64,000 bases of DNA from Diphasiastrum complanatum (lineage: Eukaryota; Streptophyta; Lycopodiopsida; Lycopodiales; Lycopodiaceae): NCBI GenBank assembly GCA_029204225.1, contig CM055095.1, positions 72,397,490 to 72,461,489 of the forward strand, given 5' to 3'. Positions 45,303-58,344 of this stretch are shown in pieces (position 1 is the first letter of the stretch; every line of letters starts with the position of its first letter). A program made the translations under genes and the position numbers. The notes below the pieces were generated by a model that had not been told where the DNA came from, did not search any database, and worked only from the letters and a program-made list of their open reading frames with translations.

Positions 45303-45545
45303 AAAGGGGGTGAAGGGGCTTGAAGAGGGAACAAAGAGTGATGGTGAAGATTTGAAAGGTGATATGGGAGGGAATATAGGGAGAGGGCCCTACATTCAGA
45401 TTTTTATTGAAGGGAGTGAAGGGGCTTGAAGAGGGAAGGGAGAGTGATGGTAGAGATTTGACAGGAGATGTGGGAGGGAATATAGGGAGAGGGCATTCAA
45501 AATTTATTGAAAGGTGTGGAAGTGGGAAGGGTAGTGAATGGAGAA
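45303..45545. repeat. Two-copy ~103-bp direct repeat
   Basis: GAAGGGGCTTGAAGAGGGAA begins units at about 45,312 and 45,416. Each ends with GGGAGGGAATATAGGGAGAG and a short AT segment. Confidence 0.6.
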
Positions 45546-45565
45546 TAAAAAGAAGGGTGAAGTTG

Positions 45566-45761
<196 letters not shown>

Positions 45762-45769
45762 AGGAGGGG

Positions 45770-46420
45770 GGAGGGGGCTTAACCTTTTTTGTAATGTTTT
45801 TTCTTATCCTAAAGTTTCTTCAATGAATTCATTACATTTACTACATGTTTCACATCTCTTCATTTGTTGCCTGATTCTCTTGGGTAGTCTTGCCATGACC
45901 CATGTCAAGACGCTATGGTTTGGGACACTCTCAAGGTTGCAGCCTACGCATAATCTCTTAATCCGTTCTATATAGTCGTGGCAGGGACTCGTTCTTCTTG
46001 TCCATGTAGATACATCTTAATTGCAGGAAGGGATCAGAAAGAAAACGGGTGGTCGTGATGAACTTAGCTTATAGAATATTCCAATCGTCACGTTCATTCT
46101 GCTCCAGATTGAAATACCAAGGCACAAATTGACATATCTTAAAAGCTCTTGTGGGATGTCATCTCAGTATGCTCTACATGCTTGAGTGTAGATTTGTAAG
46201 AATCGTCATGGATCTCCCTTTCCATCAAATTGTTGATTTTAGAAAAATTCCTGATGACATGAGATACAAATGATGAGATCCATCGTAGGTTGATCTACGT
46301 CAACATTTTCGTGAGATATCTCAATTGGTATGTTAACAAATTTTTCAAGATCTAGGAGATTTGGAGTTGATAATCTCCTACTGAATTTGAGATGCATACA
46401 CCGAAATGGAAGTTGTGGAT
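45770..46420 (-). pseudogene. Possible retroelement gag remnant upstream of a gypsy-type PBS
   Basis: Minus-strand reading has gag-like pieces (KFITTTRFLSDPFLQLRCIY, MDKKNESLPRLYR) broken by stops. The orientation agrees with the PBS/LTR pair at about 47,435-47,449. No clear domain match. Confidence 0.3.
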
Positions 46421-46689
46421 ATTTCTGGTGTAGTTCTTTTTTGTTTTCTTTTTCTCAAATGTTTTTGTAGATTTTTTATGTGATAAGACGATTAGAGGAT
46501 GAACATACATGCTAATCAAACCGAAGTAAAATCGGATTCAGATCAGGATCAAACGAAAGATCAGGTGGAATAAAAGTAAGCAATCAAAAAATTAAAAAGT
46601 GATCGGAAAGAATAAGAAAAAGTAGATGTATTCTGATGGTTAGTCATTCAGATCTATTCTAAAATTTTTGAAATTTCATTGATGGAGAG

Positions 46690-47260
46690 TAATAGGCCCC
46701 TGGCGAGTAATCAACGAGTAATGCTAATTATTCGTTGAGCTGCCTATGGACTGTCAATGAAGATCAAAACTCACTGTGGAGAGGGCGAATAAAGATGAGT
46801 TGTTGGCAAAAAATAAAGCAAAATGTCAGATCATTACTCGCCGGTCTGTCAGATGGTAGATCAAGTACTGTAATGATGGTGAGTAATTATATCAAGAGAA
46901 TTGCAAAAAATCTCATTCGGCGAGTAATAGGAAAAGGAAGAGAAATTTGAAAATGGTGGAAATTTCAAATTGGTGAGAAATAGACAAGTAATCAACTAAT
47001 TACTTGTTGAGCTGCAGGATGCTAGATCTGAGGTTCCTGCGCACATTGTTAAGAGGGCAAGTAATTAGGCTGGCAAAAAGTGGCAAAAAATCAATTTGGC
47101 GAGCAATTGGATTTGGCGATTAACTGTCTGATTACTCGCCGAGCTGTTTGGTGATAGTTTTGACCGTGCTGAGAGCTTTGGAAAAAGAACAAGTAAATTA
47201 GAACATTACGAGTAATCACAGTGGGCGAGTAATCAGAACATTACTCGTTGAGCTGTCTGA
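46690..47260. repeat. Imperfect repeats with palindromic CGAGTAAT/ATTACTCG cores
   Basis: About five units, spaced roughly 100-120 bp, contain CGAGTAATC...GATTACTCG pairs followed by GTTGAGCTGTCTGATGGT or a variant. Each unit could form a small hairpin. It lies in the leader between a gypsy-like PBS and the putative gag remnant. Confidence 0.5.
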
Positions 47261-47434
47261 TGGTGCATCAAACTCTGCTTTTCTCTAGAAAAGTGGCAAG
47301 AAATAAAAGTAAGAGATTCTAAAAAAAACCCAATAGGATGAGTAATAAACCTGTCAAAAAGGCAGAAAAATTAACAGAAAAAAACAAACAAAAAAATCCA
47401 CTCCTAGGACAGTTTAGCACCGTCTTCCTAACAA

Positions 47435-48130
47435 TGGCGCCAAAAAAATGTTGGGCCCTTTCTATGCCTCCCTAATTGGATGGATCTACATGGAAAAGAG
47501 GGAGTTTTATAGATCTATTCTGGGTGAGTAGTCGATTGTAGTATCGGGTTTTGATCCAATGGAGAGAGGGTAAACGGAGACATGGGAATGGGGATCTAAG
47601 CCTACTAAGGGTGTCAAGCTTAATGTAAGATCTAAAAGTGGAATGACTTAGATCTAGGAGTGAGATTCACTTTTCTTTCTTCTTCTTCTTGGTGTTTTCT
47701 TGTTCTTGATTTTCTCTTTTCTTCGATCTTGGTTGTTCTTGGCTTATCTAGGCATCCTTGGATCTAGATCTTCTCCTCAAGAGGTTGATCTTCTCAAGGG
47801 AGGTTGATCTTCTCAAGAGGTTGATCTTCTCCTCAAGAGGTTGATCTTCTCAAGGGAGGTGAACTACAAAGGGAAACCTACCTAAGGATCTTAGTGATTT
47901 CTCCAAAATGTAGATCTAACATCTATTTTGCTTGTGTGTTGATTTTATGGATTAGTTTTAGAAACTAAATTGATGAATGCTTGTGCTAAAGTCGTTAAAT
48001 GTGATTGTGGAATGATTAACTTAAGCATAAACGAAGGCAAGTAGCTCATTGTTAAATCTATGTGAAAGCTTTTGTGATGGACTCTCTCCACAATTTGTTG
48101 TGAGAAATGTAGTCTAAACTGTATCATATA
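47435..48130 (-). mobile_element. Gypsy-type PBS and 5' LTR end (minus strand)
   Basis: On the minus strand GGGCCCAACA (ending at 47,449) is followed after a T run by TGGCGCCATTGTTAGGAAGA, the layout of an LTR end followed by a TGGCGCC-type primer binding site. The far LTR boundary is not resolved. A small GATCTTCTC(CTC)AAGAGGTT repeat cluster lies inside at 47,768-47,862. Confidence 0.45.
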
Positions 48131-48385
48131 TATAGTAGTATGCCGTGAAGCTTCTTAAAAGGTGCCATTGTGGTTTGAGGGAGAAGTGATAGCTCTTGTC
48201 CATACTTTGTGGCTAAGCTCAAAAAACTTCATAGAGAGCGCATCAAAAAAAGGGGAAATTTTTGAAAATAAAAAGTGAAGGCTTAGAATGGTGTGGGTGT
48301 AGGACCTTTTTTTGAAGTTTCGATTGTCTCTTGTTGTCGAAAGTAAACATAGTGTAGAGGAGTGTCTTAAAATGAAGAACCATCC

Positions 48386-48572
<187 letters not shown>

Positions 48573-48779
48573 CCCCATACGATAAAAGAATTCATTATAA
48601 AATTAAAATAGGTAGAAAATTAAAATACTATTTAGTGGAGGGGGGAAAACCATGGATTAAAATAAGAATATATTTTATTAAACATATCACAATATATTCA
48701 TTGGAGAGCAATGAAACTCGAAGTGGAGTTTTTTTGAAATACAAAAAGACTTTGGTGTATACAAAGGCAAGAAAAGAGT

Positions 48780-50590
48780 CATAGAATGACACAGAATATC
48801 ATTGTACTGGTGATAGAAGAGAATGACACAAAATATCCTTATATTGGAATAGAAGAGAAACTCTCACAAGAAAGGCATTCAAAGAGTCATAGGTTATGGA
48901 AGAAGTCTCTTGACCTTCCATAAGCCTATGAAGGTTCTTTAACTCATCTAGGCCTCTCTCTTTCTCATTGGTTGTGCATGGAATTCCATAGTGTATTGGA
49001 GGGTGCCATTTGCCATCTATATGAGGGGAGGAGGCCCCCCATAGGGAGAGGCAGAGATCTCTTTTGTTTGTTATACTTATGCTCTAGTGTGGCCACTAGT
49101 GTATAGAGTGTTTTCTTCTGTGTAGCATGCTTAGGGTTTGGATCTCGCTTATGGTATGGGACATAAGTAGGGTTTGGATCTTGAGTATGCTATGGTTTGT
49201 GGTGGTATGATTGTGATTAGTTATTGGTTAGCAAGGGGGTGCTAGATTAGACAAGTTGTAGGATTGCATGTGCTAGCTAGCTATGGTTGGGTGGTGAATA
49301 CTTGAGGCCAGTTGTTATATACCTTTGTGAGTAAGATTAGGGACACAGGTGGAGGAGAGATTTATGGAGGCTTGAAGATCCTTACTTGCAGGTGGAGGCA
49401 TCCTAGCTTAGAGTTGGGGAGTATCTTGGAGCTTGCAGGTTACTTGGAGGACCTTTGGAGGCACTACCTTTCGATTAGGAGGACTTCTTGACTTCATTTG
49501 TAAAAGTGGTATCAGAGCTAGACAAAGGATGGTAACCTTTCTAACACTCTGCAAGTTCTATAAAGATCACAAACTAAACTTCTTTTGGGAAAGATTATTG
49601 GCTTTTCCAGTAAAAGAAAGCTTGTATTTGAAGTACCCAATGAATCTAGTTCTCTTGATAAAGAGTAGTGATGCTTATAGAATTGTTTAGGAGTTGATTT
49701 TTTATATGTTGGAGAAGTTTTAAAGTGGGCTTTTGTTTTTAAATCTTTTTGAAAAAAGATTTGTGGAATGGTTAGAGGAAGTCTTCCTCTACATTCACAC
49801 AAAAAAAAAAAAATGCAAACAGATTGATTCTAGTTATGTGTTATGATCAAAACTAGTGTTTTTTTTTGCATAAATGAGGTGTTTAAGCTTTTGATTTTCA
49901 TTTTGAAGTTCTGTTTTTCAGATCTGTAGATCTGAAAATCAGATATGAAAAGTGAAGTTTTCATAAATACTTCATCAGTTACACCTTTCTACCTACTAGC
50001 TTCATGAAAATGGCAATGTAGGAAGGAAAAGGTAGAGTAACTTTATGCATTAAAAAGGTAGGAAGGAAGAGGTAGTGTAACTTTATGCATAGAAAAGGTT
50101 TTGAAGTTCTATTTTTTGTCATTTTGAAGTTCTGATTTTCAAACCTGTAAATCTGAAAAACAGATCTGAAAAATGAAGTTTTCATAGAACTTCATTGATT
50201 TTCCATTTCTAGTCACTAGTTTCATGGATTTGAAGAACTAGGAAAGTGAGAAATGTGAAAATTTGTGTTGAATTTGAAATGACAAATGGAAATGGAATTG
50301 GAATGGGAACTTTATGTAAACATTAGCTTGAAGTAGTTAATTGAAGTTTAAATAAAGATTCGTTTTGATTTTTGCTTTGGATTAAGGCAAAAGTAGGAAA
50401 TTGCTTGGTGTAGTTTTCTCTTAAGCTTGGATTGAGCTTGCAAAAAGTAGGCTTGGATTGAGCTTACAAACAATAAGAGGTAAATGCTTTTATTTGCATT
50501 GGATTATGCAAGAATTGAAGCATTTCTATCATTCTAATTAGAATTATTGTTGTTGTATTTGCATAATAGAAAAACACACAAGCAACCCCA
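48780..50590 (+). mobile_element. Plus-strand retroelement: LTR end, PBS and leader
   Basis: TGGTATCAGAGC at 49,507-49,518 is complementary to the 3' end of plant initiator Met-tRNA and is a standard retroelement primer binding site. The LTR lies upstream (start not resolved). The 1.07-kb leader to the gag ATG is AT-rich and non-coding. Confidence 0.6.
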
Positions 50591-50989
50591 ATGGATCAAA
50601 CCAATGAAAACCCATCATTTGATCTATCAAACCCATCCAATGTGGCACAAGCTCTTGAACTTTTATACCAACAAATTCAAGCCACTAATAGAAAGGTTCT
50701 TGAAACTAATCAAAGGAACCAAGACTTAGAGTCTAGGTTAGCCAACCAGAAGAAGCATATAGTTCCACCTCCCGTAAAATTGTTTAAGGGGGAGAAGAAA
50801 GATAGGAACTTGCAAGTGGTAAGTTCATGGATTAATATATGGAAGAAATACTTTGGCATGAAGGAATTCCCTGAATGTGAAAAATTGTCCACTATAATTA
50901 TGTTCCTTGAAGGAAAAGCCTTACTATGGTGGGATGACCTAGTTGCAAAAGGCAATCAACCTTGTACATGTGTTGTGTCTTCTTCGTAG
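50591..50989 (+). pseudogene. gag N-terminal fragment of a Ty3/gypsy-type element
   Basis: The ORF starts MDQTNENPSFDLSNPSNVAQ. It has a helical stretch and then PPPVKLFKGEKKDRNLQVVS, WKKYFGMKEFPECEKLST and FLEGKALLWWDDLVAKG, the retrotransposon gag core with the typical WWDD-like end. The frame stops soon after and the sequence runs into (GA)n, so the rest of gag and pol is missing. Confidence 0.65.
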
Positions 50990-51039
50990 TAGGGTTCGAA
51001 CGCTGGGAGCGTCAACCCCGCCTTCACCTGCATAGCAAA

Positions 51040-51293
<254 letters not shown>

Positions 51294-51299
51294 GTGGAG

Positions 51300-51930
51300 A
51301 AAACAAGAGAGCTTCCTCCTTAGATTGAGAATACAAATGGTGCCCTTTTATTCTTGGGGAGGCCCTTGTCCCATTCATTCTATTGGCTATTTGAAATGGC
51401 AAGGATTGCAATCCTAGCCATTCTAAAGAAACACAAAAGATCTAGTGGTGCACAAAGAAACACACCCCACCTACCACCATTTGACTTTGACTCAACCTTG
51501 TAACTTAGACTTTGGCCTTTAACTTATTTTATTTGCACCTAAGGCCCAAGTCACTAGGAAACAACTTAAACTATTTAACTAGTGTGCTCATTGGACTGGG
51601 CTTATACATGCAAGACGCCAGTGCCTCGCACTTATTGCTCTACTATACTGTGGCAGGGCCCACTTAGCAAGGCTTGGCCAATAGTAGTTTTAGTGGTGGG
51701 ACCCACTAATTTATTATTGTACAAGAAATACCCACAACAGGGTCCTCGACCCAAATTAGTGCCAGTCCCTCGGCACTATGCATGCATTTGTGGTGGAGGA
51801 GCGATGTTGTCGGTTTGTTTATTGTTGGGACATGGATGTTTCAGAAAGAACGTGGATATAACTCGCTTACGTAAAACTTGAGGCTTTATTTGATGATGGC
51901 AATCAGCAAGAACGTGGAATTGCCAAATTT
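51300..51930. other. Non-coding; possible LTR-derived sequence
   Basis: No domain. The 99-codon plus frame here (51,582-51,881) has no recognisable motif and is not called. Confidence 0.3.
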
Positions 51931-53760
51931 TCAATAATATCCAGATGGGTCTGGTAGCCATTCCAGATAACCTTGTTCATTGACAATTGGGTAGTTCAGA
52001 CATTCCATCAGAGTATCCCAAGATAAAATTTGCTGACATTGCTCCTCATAAATTGGCTCTATTGGTCCCAATGTCCTAGACTCTCCCAATTCATAACGTG
52101 GATACGACGTGCTCGTTTGACTACTTTGTCTATCCAGGTATTGGTGGTATGCTTGAATCTGAGTACTCTCCTCCGTAGTCAATCTTACAAATTGAGGACA
52201 AGGTATTGTACGCACTAGTGCTTGCTGGACTGGAGGCCTATTCCTTGGATTTAGGGGATTTTGGCCTTTGAAGAATGGATATATCCCGAATTGGAGCTGA
52301 TTTGGGAGTTTGTTGAATTGTGGGACAATTAGACTTCTTGTTCGTCGAAGGGCAATCATCAACTTTAGTCTTCCCCTGGTCATTGTACTTCCCATCTAAA
52401 GGTTGCGTGTTTGAGCTTGTCCGTGGACCTTGTGCTGAATTGTCTTCAAGTTTCCCTGTTGATGTTATTCCCCTTTGTAATTCATCACTAATAAATCTGG
52501 GCATTATTGAGTGCGCCAAGAGTCTTGATAGAATTTGTCAAAATTCCTTGGTTGCCAATTTCTTGACTTCCTCAACTATCATTGGCTTGATGGATTCTAC
52601 CATCTCTGTCTTCTGTGACGGTTTTACTTGTTTGCCCGAAGGTATCTTTGCGTATTTTGGGACTTTTGCCAGATTGTCTTCTTTGTCACTCATTTCATAA
52701 CCTGGTGGCACTAGGATTTTTATTTTATAGTGATTTCGAGGTGGAAGGGTCACCACAGGTGCATGTCGGTCTACATAGGCCAAATGCCTCCTTGCTAATT
52801 GTGAATTTCTCATCGGGCAATCTCGACATGGATGATTAACTCTGCATTGTGTGTGCAAAGTTCGAATGTTAATGGATCTCCTCGATGTGGACATTCGGCT
52901 CGACGATGTTTTCCTCTGCATCCATAGCATCTTACCAAGTGCAATACACCATCGTCTCTAAGTTGATAGACATGCACTGGTAAAATCTTCCACAAAATAG
53001 ACTGGGAGGCTATTGTGGTCCTCCATTGAGTTCAGTTATATGCAAGAGGATATAACTAAAACTTTCACCTTGCCACTGTTTGTTGAAGAAACTCGTGATT
53101 TAGATGGATCAATATGACATCCATCCTTCTAGTGAGCTCTTTGTTGGCTTGATTATGCTTGTGACCTTTGAATCGCTAGATTTGGCTGTCAAATCTTCTG
53201 CTCAACCTTTGGTCCATATTTTCTTGATGGGACATCTTGCACTCGGATAATTTCCAAAGCAGTACGTACATTCGTCCTTCTCAAGAAAATTGACCATGAG
53301 AGCATAAGCTTCAGAACATCCTGAACTTGAAGTGCAAGGTTCTTGGTCTTCTGCTGCACTCGATCTGCTTGACTTTGCTGCACTTAGTTGCCTTGTATAG
53401 GGTTCCATTCTTCCTGGATTATCGTTCATTGTTGACTCTTGTACCTCTGATTTTCTATCTGATGATTCATAGGGAAAATCCTTCATCCCATGTGAGATTT
53501 CCATCATGGGAGCATCCTTATAGAGTTGTGCAAGTGACGCATAAGATGCTAATTCTGCCATACCAGATCTGATCTTTTTGTACAATCCGACATAGTATTT
53601 TGTCATGATAATCTATTCAAGAATCAGACAACCCTTCACTAGATGGAAGATTCGATAGGTGTAGTCTCGGATGGTTTCATCAGAGAACTTCTTTAGTTTA
53701 GATAATCCTGCAATGGCAGTCTCCATAGCTTAGCACTAGAATGTCACAAAGTAGTTGGCT
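51931..53760 (-). pseudogene. Ty3/gypsy-type gag with zinc knuckles, decayed
   Basis: Reading from 53,740 downward: METAIAGLSKLKKFSDETIR, an in-frame stop, then MTKYYVGLYKKIRSGMAELA (53,606-53,202), ending in CTYCFGNYPSARCPIKK. Next are CYGCRGKHRRAECPHRG (about 52,920), CRDCPMRNSQLARRH and the PPGYEMSDKEDNLAKVPKYA segment, then a Gln/Pro-rich region to 51,931. Several stops and frame changes break it. The Cys-rich segments support a nucleocapsid role in the ancestral element. Confidence 0.55.
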
Positions 53761-53929
53761 GGTGGACAATGATGTTGGTGTTCCAATTTTTTTTTTTTAT
53801 AAAATTCCATTCGACATTTTTTCTCATTTTTTTGAATTTCTCGAGACACTCAGGATTTTTTCGAGCTTTTCTCACTTTTTATCCACCCTGCATCTAACAA
53901 CCACTTACAAAAAACAAAAAAAAGAAGGA

Positions 53930-55900
53930 TAGATGATCCCATCCGACAATCCCATTTCAATATTGCATTCGACGATTGTAAAAAAAAAACAATTCTAGTA
54001 TGGCATCCCGTAGGGGTTTGGAAAACTTGACGGCCGTGTAGAAGGGCATGGTGATTTGAGCTTGTAAGAGATTAAAAAGAACCTCTTTTCCTCGTGGTGG
54101 TTGCCCTTGCATAGGTAACTGGATGGATGGCGGAGTAGAAATCTTAGCTTCAACTCTATCAAACTCATCTCGGAACTCATGGTATTGCCTTTGAGCTTTT
54201 ATAGGGTCAGCGTAAGATTGTGAAATCATGGAAGTATTAGCAAGACGGTGTGGTTGTACTGGGTCCTTGTTCTCATCTAAGGCCCGATGTTGTGCATGTG
54301 TGACAAAGCATGCAACGGCTCTTCAAATACCCGACGTGCTAGAACAGTCTTTTTGGTTTGGTTAGGGCAATTTTTATAGCAATGTCGTCTGATACAATCA
54401 ACACACTCAACAACAAAGTCATAACAAAGTGTTCATTCACTTTGAAAGTGAGTGGTTTCTTCGCATACAAAACATCTCTTCTGAAGTGCTGAAGGAAAAA
54501 TTTTGGTCGACCTATGTAGGTTGTTCCTCTGAATAGTCTTTGACATTGGAATAACAGACTGAGGCCTCATCTACATATATGATAGAAAGACCTTCATCAT
54601 AAGTAGGTTCATAGGCTGGTGTGTCATAGGAGGTATTCTACACTACATCAGCTTGAACTGGAGGTCGGTTTTGTTGGTTTGGCCTCTTGGGTGGAGCAAA
54701 TCCTCTTGGTCCCGGAAGTGCCAATCGTTGTTGTTGTGTAGTTGGTCGTTGTCTAGGCAATTCTTAGACTTGGACTGGAGTCATATAACGTGGGTTATAT
54801 GGCGCTTGTCGTTGTCCTCGTGGGGCATATTGCTGTGGTTGAGAGTATTGCATGTTGCGTGGGTTGTATCTATAGTTGGATGTGGTATGAGTGGGTATCA
54901 CACAATATACAATGTTGCGGTTCGTAAGGGCGATGTAATGGACACTCATTACCACTATGTGGGCCACGACATTGTGGGCACTAGGTGTCTTCTTGCCTAC
55001 GGATAGTGTTACAAGATGGCAATTGCCCTGGCAACTGACTTTGGAAAGATTTTAAGGCTTGCTGAAACTCTTTGTTGAGTTCTCCATTTGTTGTTGATGT
55101 TGTTGATTCATCAACTCAAACTGAGATTTCCAGACTTGGTCTGAATTTTGGGACTCACTTGGACGATTATCAGGGAATACACGGTGAGCTCTTTTCTCTT
55201 TCTGATCTTCATCATCAGACCCTTCATCTTTTTCATGAATGGCATCGGACATAGCAGATTTAAGAGTAAAATATTCTTCACTAGGTTTAAGCTCTTTCCG
55301 GATGCATCTCGGAAGACCAACGATAAACATATGATCAACATCTTATCAGTTGGTTTTCCTGTACTTGACTTCTGAGATGCTTAAAGCACTCAATATAGTC
55401 ACGTACGCGTTCATCTTTTATGATTTTTATATTACTAAGGCGTACAATGGGGCTCTTTGTGAGTCTGAAAGGTTGAAAGCATTTAATGAAAGACTTTTTC
55501 AACTCTGACTAATCTTGTCGATCATCACGATCAAGGCTGAAAAACCACTCTCGTGCTTTATCGACCATGGTCATTGAGAAAAAATGGACTTTTGCATTAT
55601 CAGTATATTCTCTATATACCTCACATGCATTCTCAAAGACTTGTAAAAATTGATGAGGGTCCACGTTACCATCAAACTTTGGTGATTCCAAACGAGGTGT
55701 TCATTTATCGGATCGGACAGTGTGGTGAGCATGGTGAACAGGTTAATCATCGAGATTTTCAGATTGATTAGGTCTCCACCTAGATGGTCCAAGATTTTGA
55801 TTTACTTGAGATTCAAGGCGATAGGATTTGTTCTCATCATTTGGATGATTGGGTGGTGTGAATTCATCCATAAGTTTTTCAGGTAAATTGGCCATGAGAA
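53930..55900 (-). pseudogene. Second Ty3/gypsy-type gag, decayed
   Basis: Blocks from 55,792 downward: ESPKFDGNVDPHQFLQVFEN and AREWFFSLDRDDRQD (55,691-55,509) are the retrotransposon gag core. GLPRCIRKELKPSEEYFTLK continues it (55,330-55,052). CPQCRGPHSGNECP (about 54,970) is a zinc knuckle preceded by a stop. GKEVLFNLLQAQITMPFYTA (about 54,090) lies near the 3' end. Multiple frame breaks mean it is non-functional. Confidence 0.65.
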
Positions 55901-55939
55901 CTGCGTCAACTCTTTTTTTGTTGTTTTGTTTGGTTTTTT

Positions 55940-57060
55940 ATAATTTTTGAAATATGTACCTTAGCCTAGCTTATCGAAAAAATTCTGAAAAATTCTGAAA
56001 AAACTCGAAAAAAATACTAGAATCTCAAAAATTTGGAGCTAGTTGAAAAACTCAAAAAATTCGAAAACTTGAAAAAAAAAAAATAGCTCAAAATATTCAA
56101 AAATCTGAAAACTCGAAAAAAGTAACTCAAAAAATTTGAAAATCCAAAAAACTCGAAAAATTAAAAAATTCGGGAAATTCGAAAAATTGGAAAATCCTAA
56201 AATGTCGAAAATTCGAAAAAACTATCGGATGGGATTGTCGGACACAAAGTCGTCGGATGCAATCTTCCAAAAAAGGTTTGTGTGTTTATTTTTAGTTTTT
56301 ATTTTTTATTTTTAGTTTTGTGTTGGTCGTTGAATCACACGAAAAATCCAAGTCGGAAAATTGAACTCAAAAAATCTTGAGCAAATCGAAAAATTAGAAA
56401 ATCCGAAAATTAGAATGTCGAGAATTCGAAAAAAATTTTGTTGGATTGGATCGTCGGACACAATCAATTGTTGAAAAACTTGAAAAAAATGGACAATTTC
56501 GAGTAACGCGAAAAATCCCTTCCAACTCGAAAAATCTTGAGCAACTCAAAAAATCTGAGAATGGCGAAAATTTAAAAAAACTATCAGATGGAAGAGAGAT
56601 TTTGTAGGTCGTCAGATGCAATCATCAGCGAAAGTCTTGTCGCGCAGTTCGTCGGATGGAATTGTTGGACACAAATTTTTGAAAACTCGAAAAAATCTAG
56701 AGAACGCGAAAAATTGAAATTTCAACGGGTGCAACTTTTGGATAGATTTTTCTTGTGTGGTGGGCGTCAGATGCACGTCGAAATTTTTGTTGTTGAAGAA
56801 GAAACTCGAAAATCTCAAAAACTTGCAAAGGAGGAAAGATTGAAAAACTCGTCCAATGAAAAAAAGTTCAAAATCTTAGAAACTCAAAAAATAAGAAAAA
56901 TGCAAAAACTCGAATGAATAGGAATTATCTCGAAAAACAGAAAGGATTCCAGAACTTTAAAAAAATAGGAAAGATTACAAAACTCGTCGGATGGAAAAAA
57001 GGTAAGAAATCTCAAAAACTCAAAAAATAAAAAATATTGATATGAGAAAACAGAAGTAGA
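55940..57060. repeat. CTCGAAAAA-rich low-complexity tract
   Basis: More than 1 kb of irregular AACTCGAAAAA / AAAATTCGAAAA repeats, interrupted by TCGTCGGATG / GTCGGACACAA motifs. The mirror-image composition (TTTTTCGAGTC) appears at 57,840-58,340. Confidence 0.6.
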
Positions 57061-57080
57061 TGTAGAATTCCGTACTATCT

Positions 57081-57700
57081 TAGATGCAATGGACTAGCTG
57101 AGTCTATGAATAAAACAATTTGTAAAATCTTAACCATAGTAGAAACCAGTTGATAAGACTGGGAAACAAAGTTATTCTCTACTATCTGGGCATATCGTAC
57201 AACGAAGAGCAAGCCACAGATTGGAAAACACTATCTGATCTGATATATGGCCAAGAGGCTGTTATGCCAATAGAAATTTTAATTCCGTCCTTACGTGTCA
57301 CTTTAGCTTATGCCATTGACTTGTGTGATGATAATGCTTATCAACACCAAGTTCAGAATCGACTTTTCACGTTGACAAAACTGTATGAGACACGTCTTAT
57401 ATCCTACCATGCACAGTTAGTCCACAAACGACGGTAGAAGGCCTGACATGATTGTCATGTCCGGACTAAGGATATTCGCGATGGTGATAAAGTTTTATTT
57501 TATACATATTCCAAAGTCCATCTAGGAAAATTGAAATTTCATAGCCAAGGTCCATGTGTTGTCCAGAATTTTTTTACAAATGGTGTCGTGCATTAGAGAC
57601 GTTCGAAAGCATACCCCTTGAAACCTTAGTCAATGGTAGTCGCCTATGGCGATACTATGAAGATAACTTTACATAGATCATGTTTAAGAAGGACTTCCGA
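57081..57700 (+). pseudogene. Ty3/gypsy integrase C-terminal fragment
   Basis: The plus strand shows NGLAESMNKTICKILT (about 57,085), then DLIYGQEAVMPIEILIPSLR (about 57,240), then after a stop KA-HDCHVRTKDIRDGDKVLF and KLKFHSQGPCVVQNFFTNGV. This is the end of the integrase core plus its C-terminal domain as found in gypsy polyproteins. It has at least two frame breaks. Confidence 0.8.
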
Positions 57701-57839
57701 GTTATTACTTTTTTCTCTCTTTGATCGATTTTCTATGTTTAATGATTAGACTTGTTTTTTTTCCCTTGTCTTTTTTCTATGTATATTCCTGCCTACATTT
57801 TTCGAACACGTTGGTATGATACTTACTTTTGAAAAATAA

Positions 57840-58340
57840 AAAAATATAAAAATCCAATTTTTTAGTACAGTCTCGAAAACATTTTTTCGATACTTGTTAT
57901 TTTTTGGTCCCTTGTTGATTTTTTCATACTTTAAAATTTTTCGATCTTAGGCTCTAATTTTTCAGATTTTTCTGATACGGAATTGACTCAACAAATCCAT
58001 AATTTTTCAAGTCTTCATAACTTTTTTCGAGTCCTTGTAACTTTTTTCGATACTTCAACTTTTCTGAAAAAATCACAAAAAGGAGGACTCAAGAAAGCCG
58101 AGATGTTTTTGAGTCAGTTCAAATTTTTTGATTTTTGAATCTGGATTGGCTCAAAAAATTCGAGTTTTTTGTAGTCAATGAAATTTTGTTTGAGTCATCT
58201 CAAAAAATTTGACTCATCATTTTTTTGAGTCATCTCAAAAAAAATTTCGAGTCATTATTTTTTCGAGTCAATGAAATTTTTTTCGACTCCTCAATTTTTC
58301 GAGTCATTAATTTCCGATTCATTAATTTTTCGATCCGTCA
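57840..58340. repeat. TTTTTCGAGTC-rich low-complexity tract
   Basis: Irregular TTTTTTCGAGTC / CTCAAAAAATT units, the reverse-complement composition of 55,940-57,060. Confidence 0.6.
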
Positions 58341-58344
58341 TACG

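Noticed and set aside
51582-51881. 99-codon plus-strand ORF
   Set aside because: No recognisable domain, and it lies in retroelement debris whose coding parts are on the minus strand.
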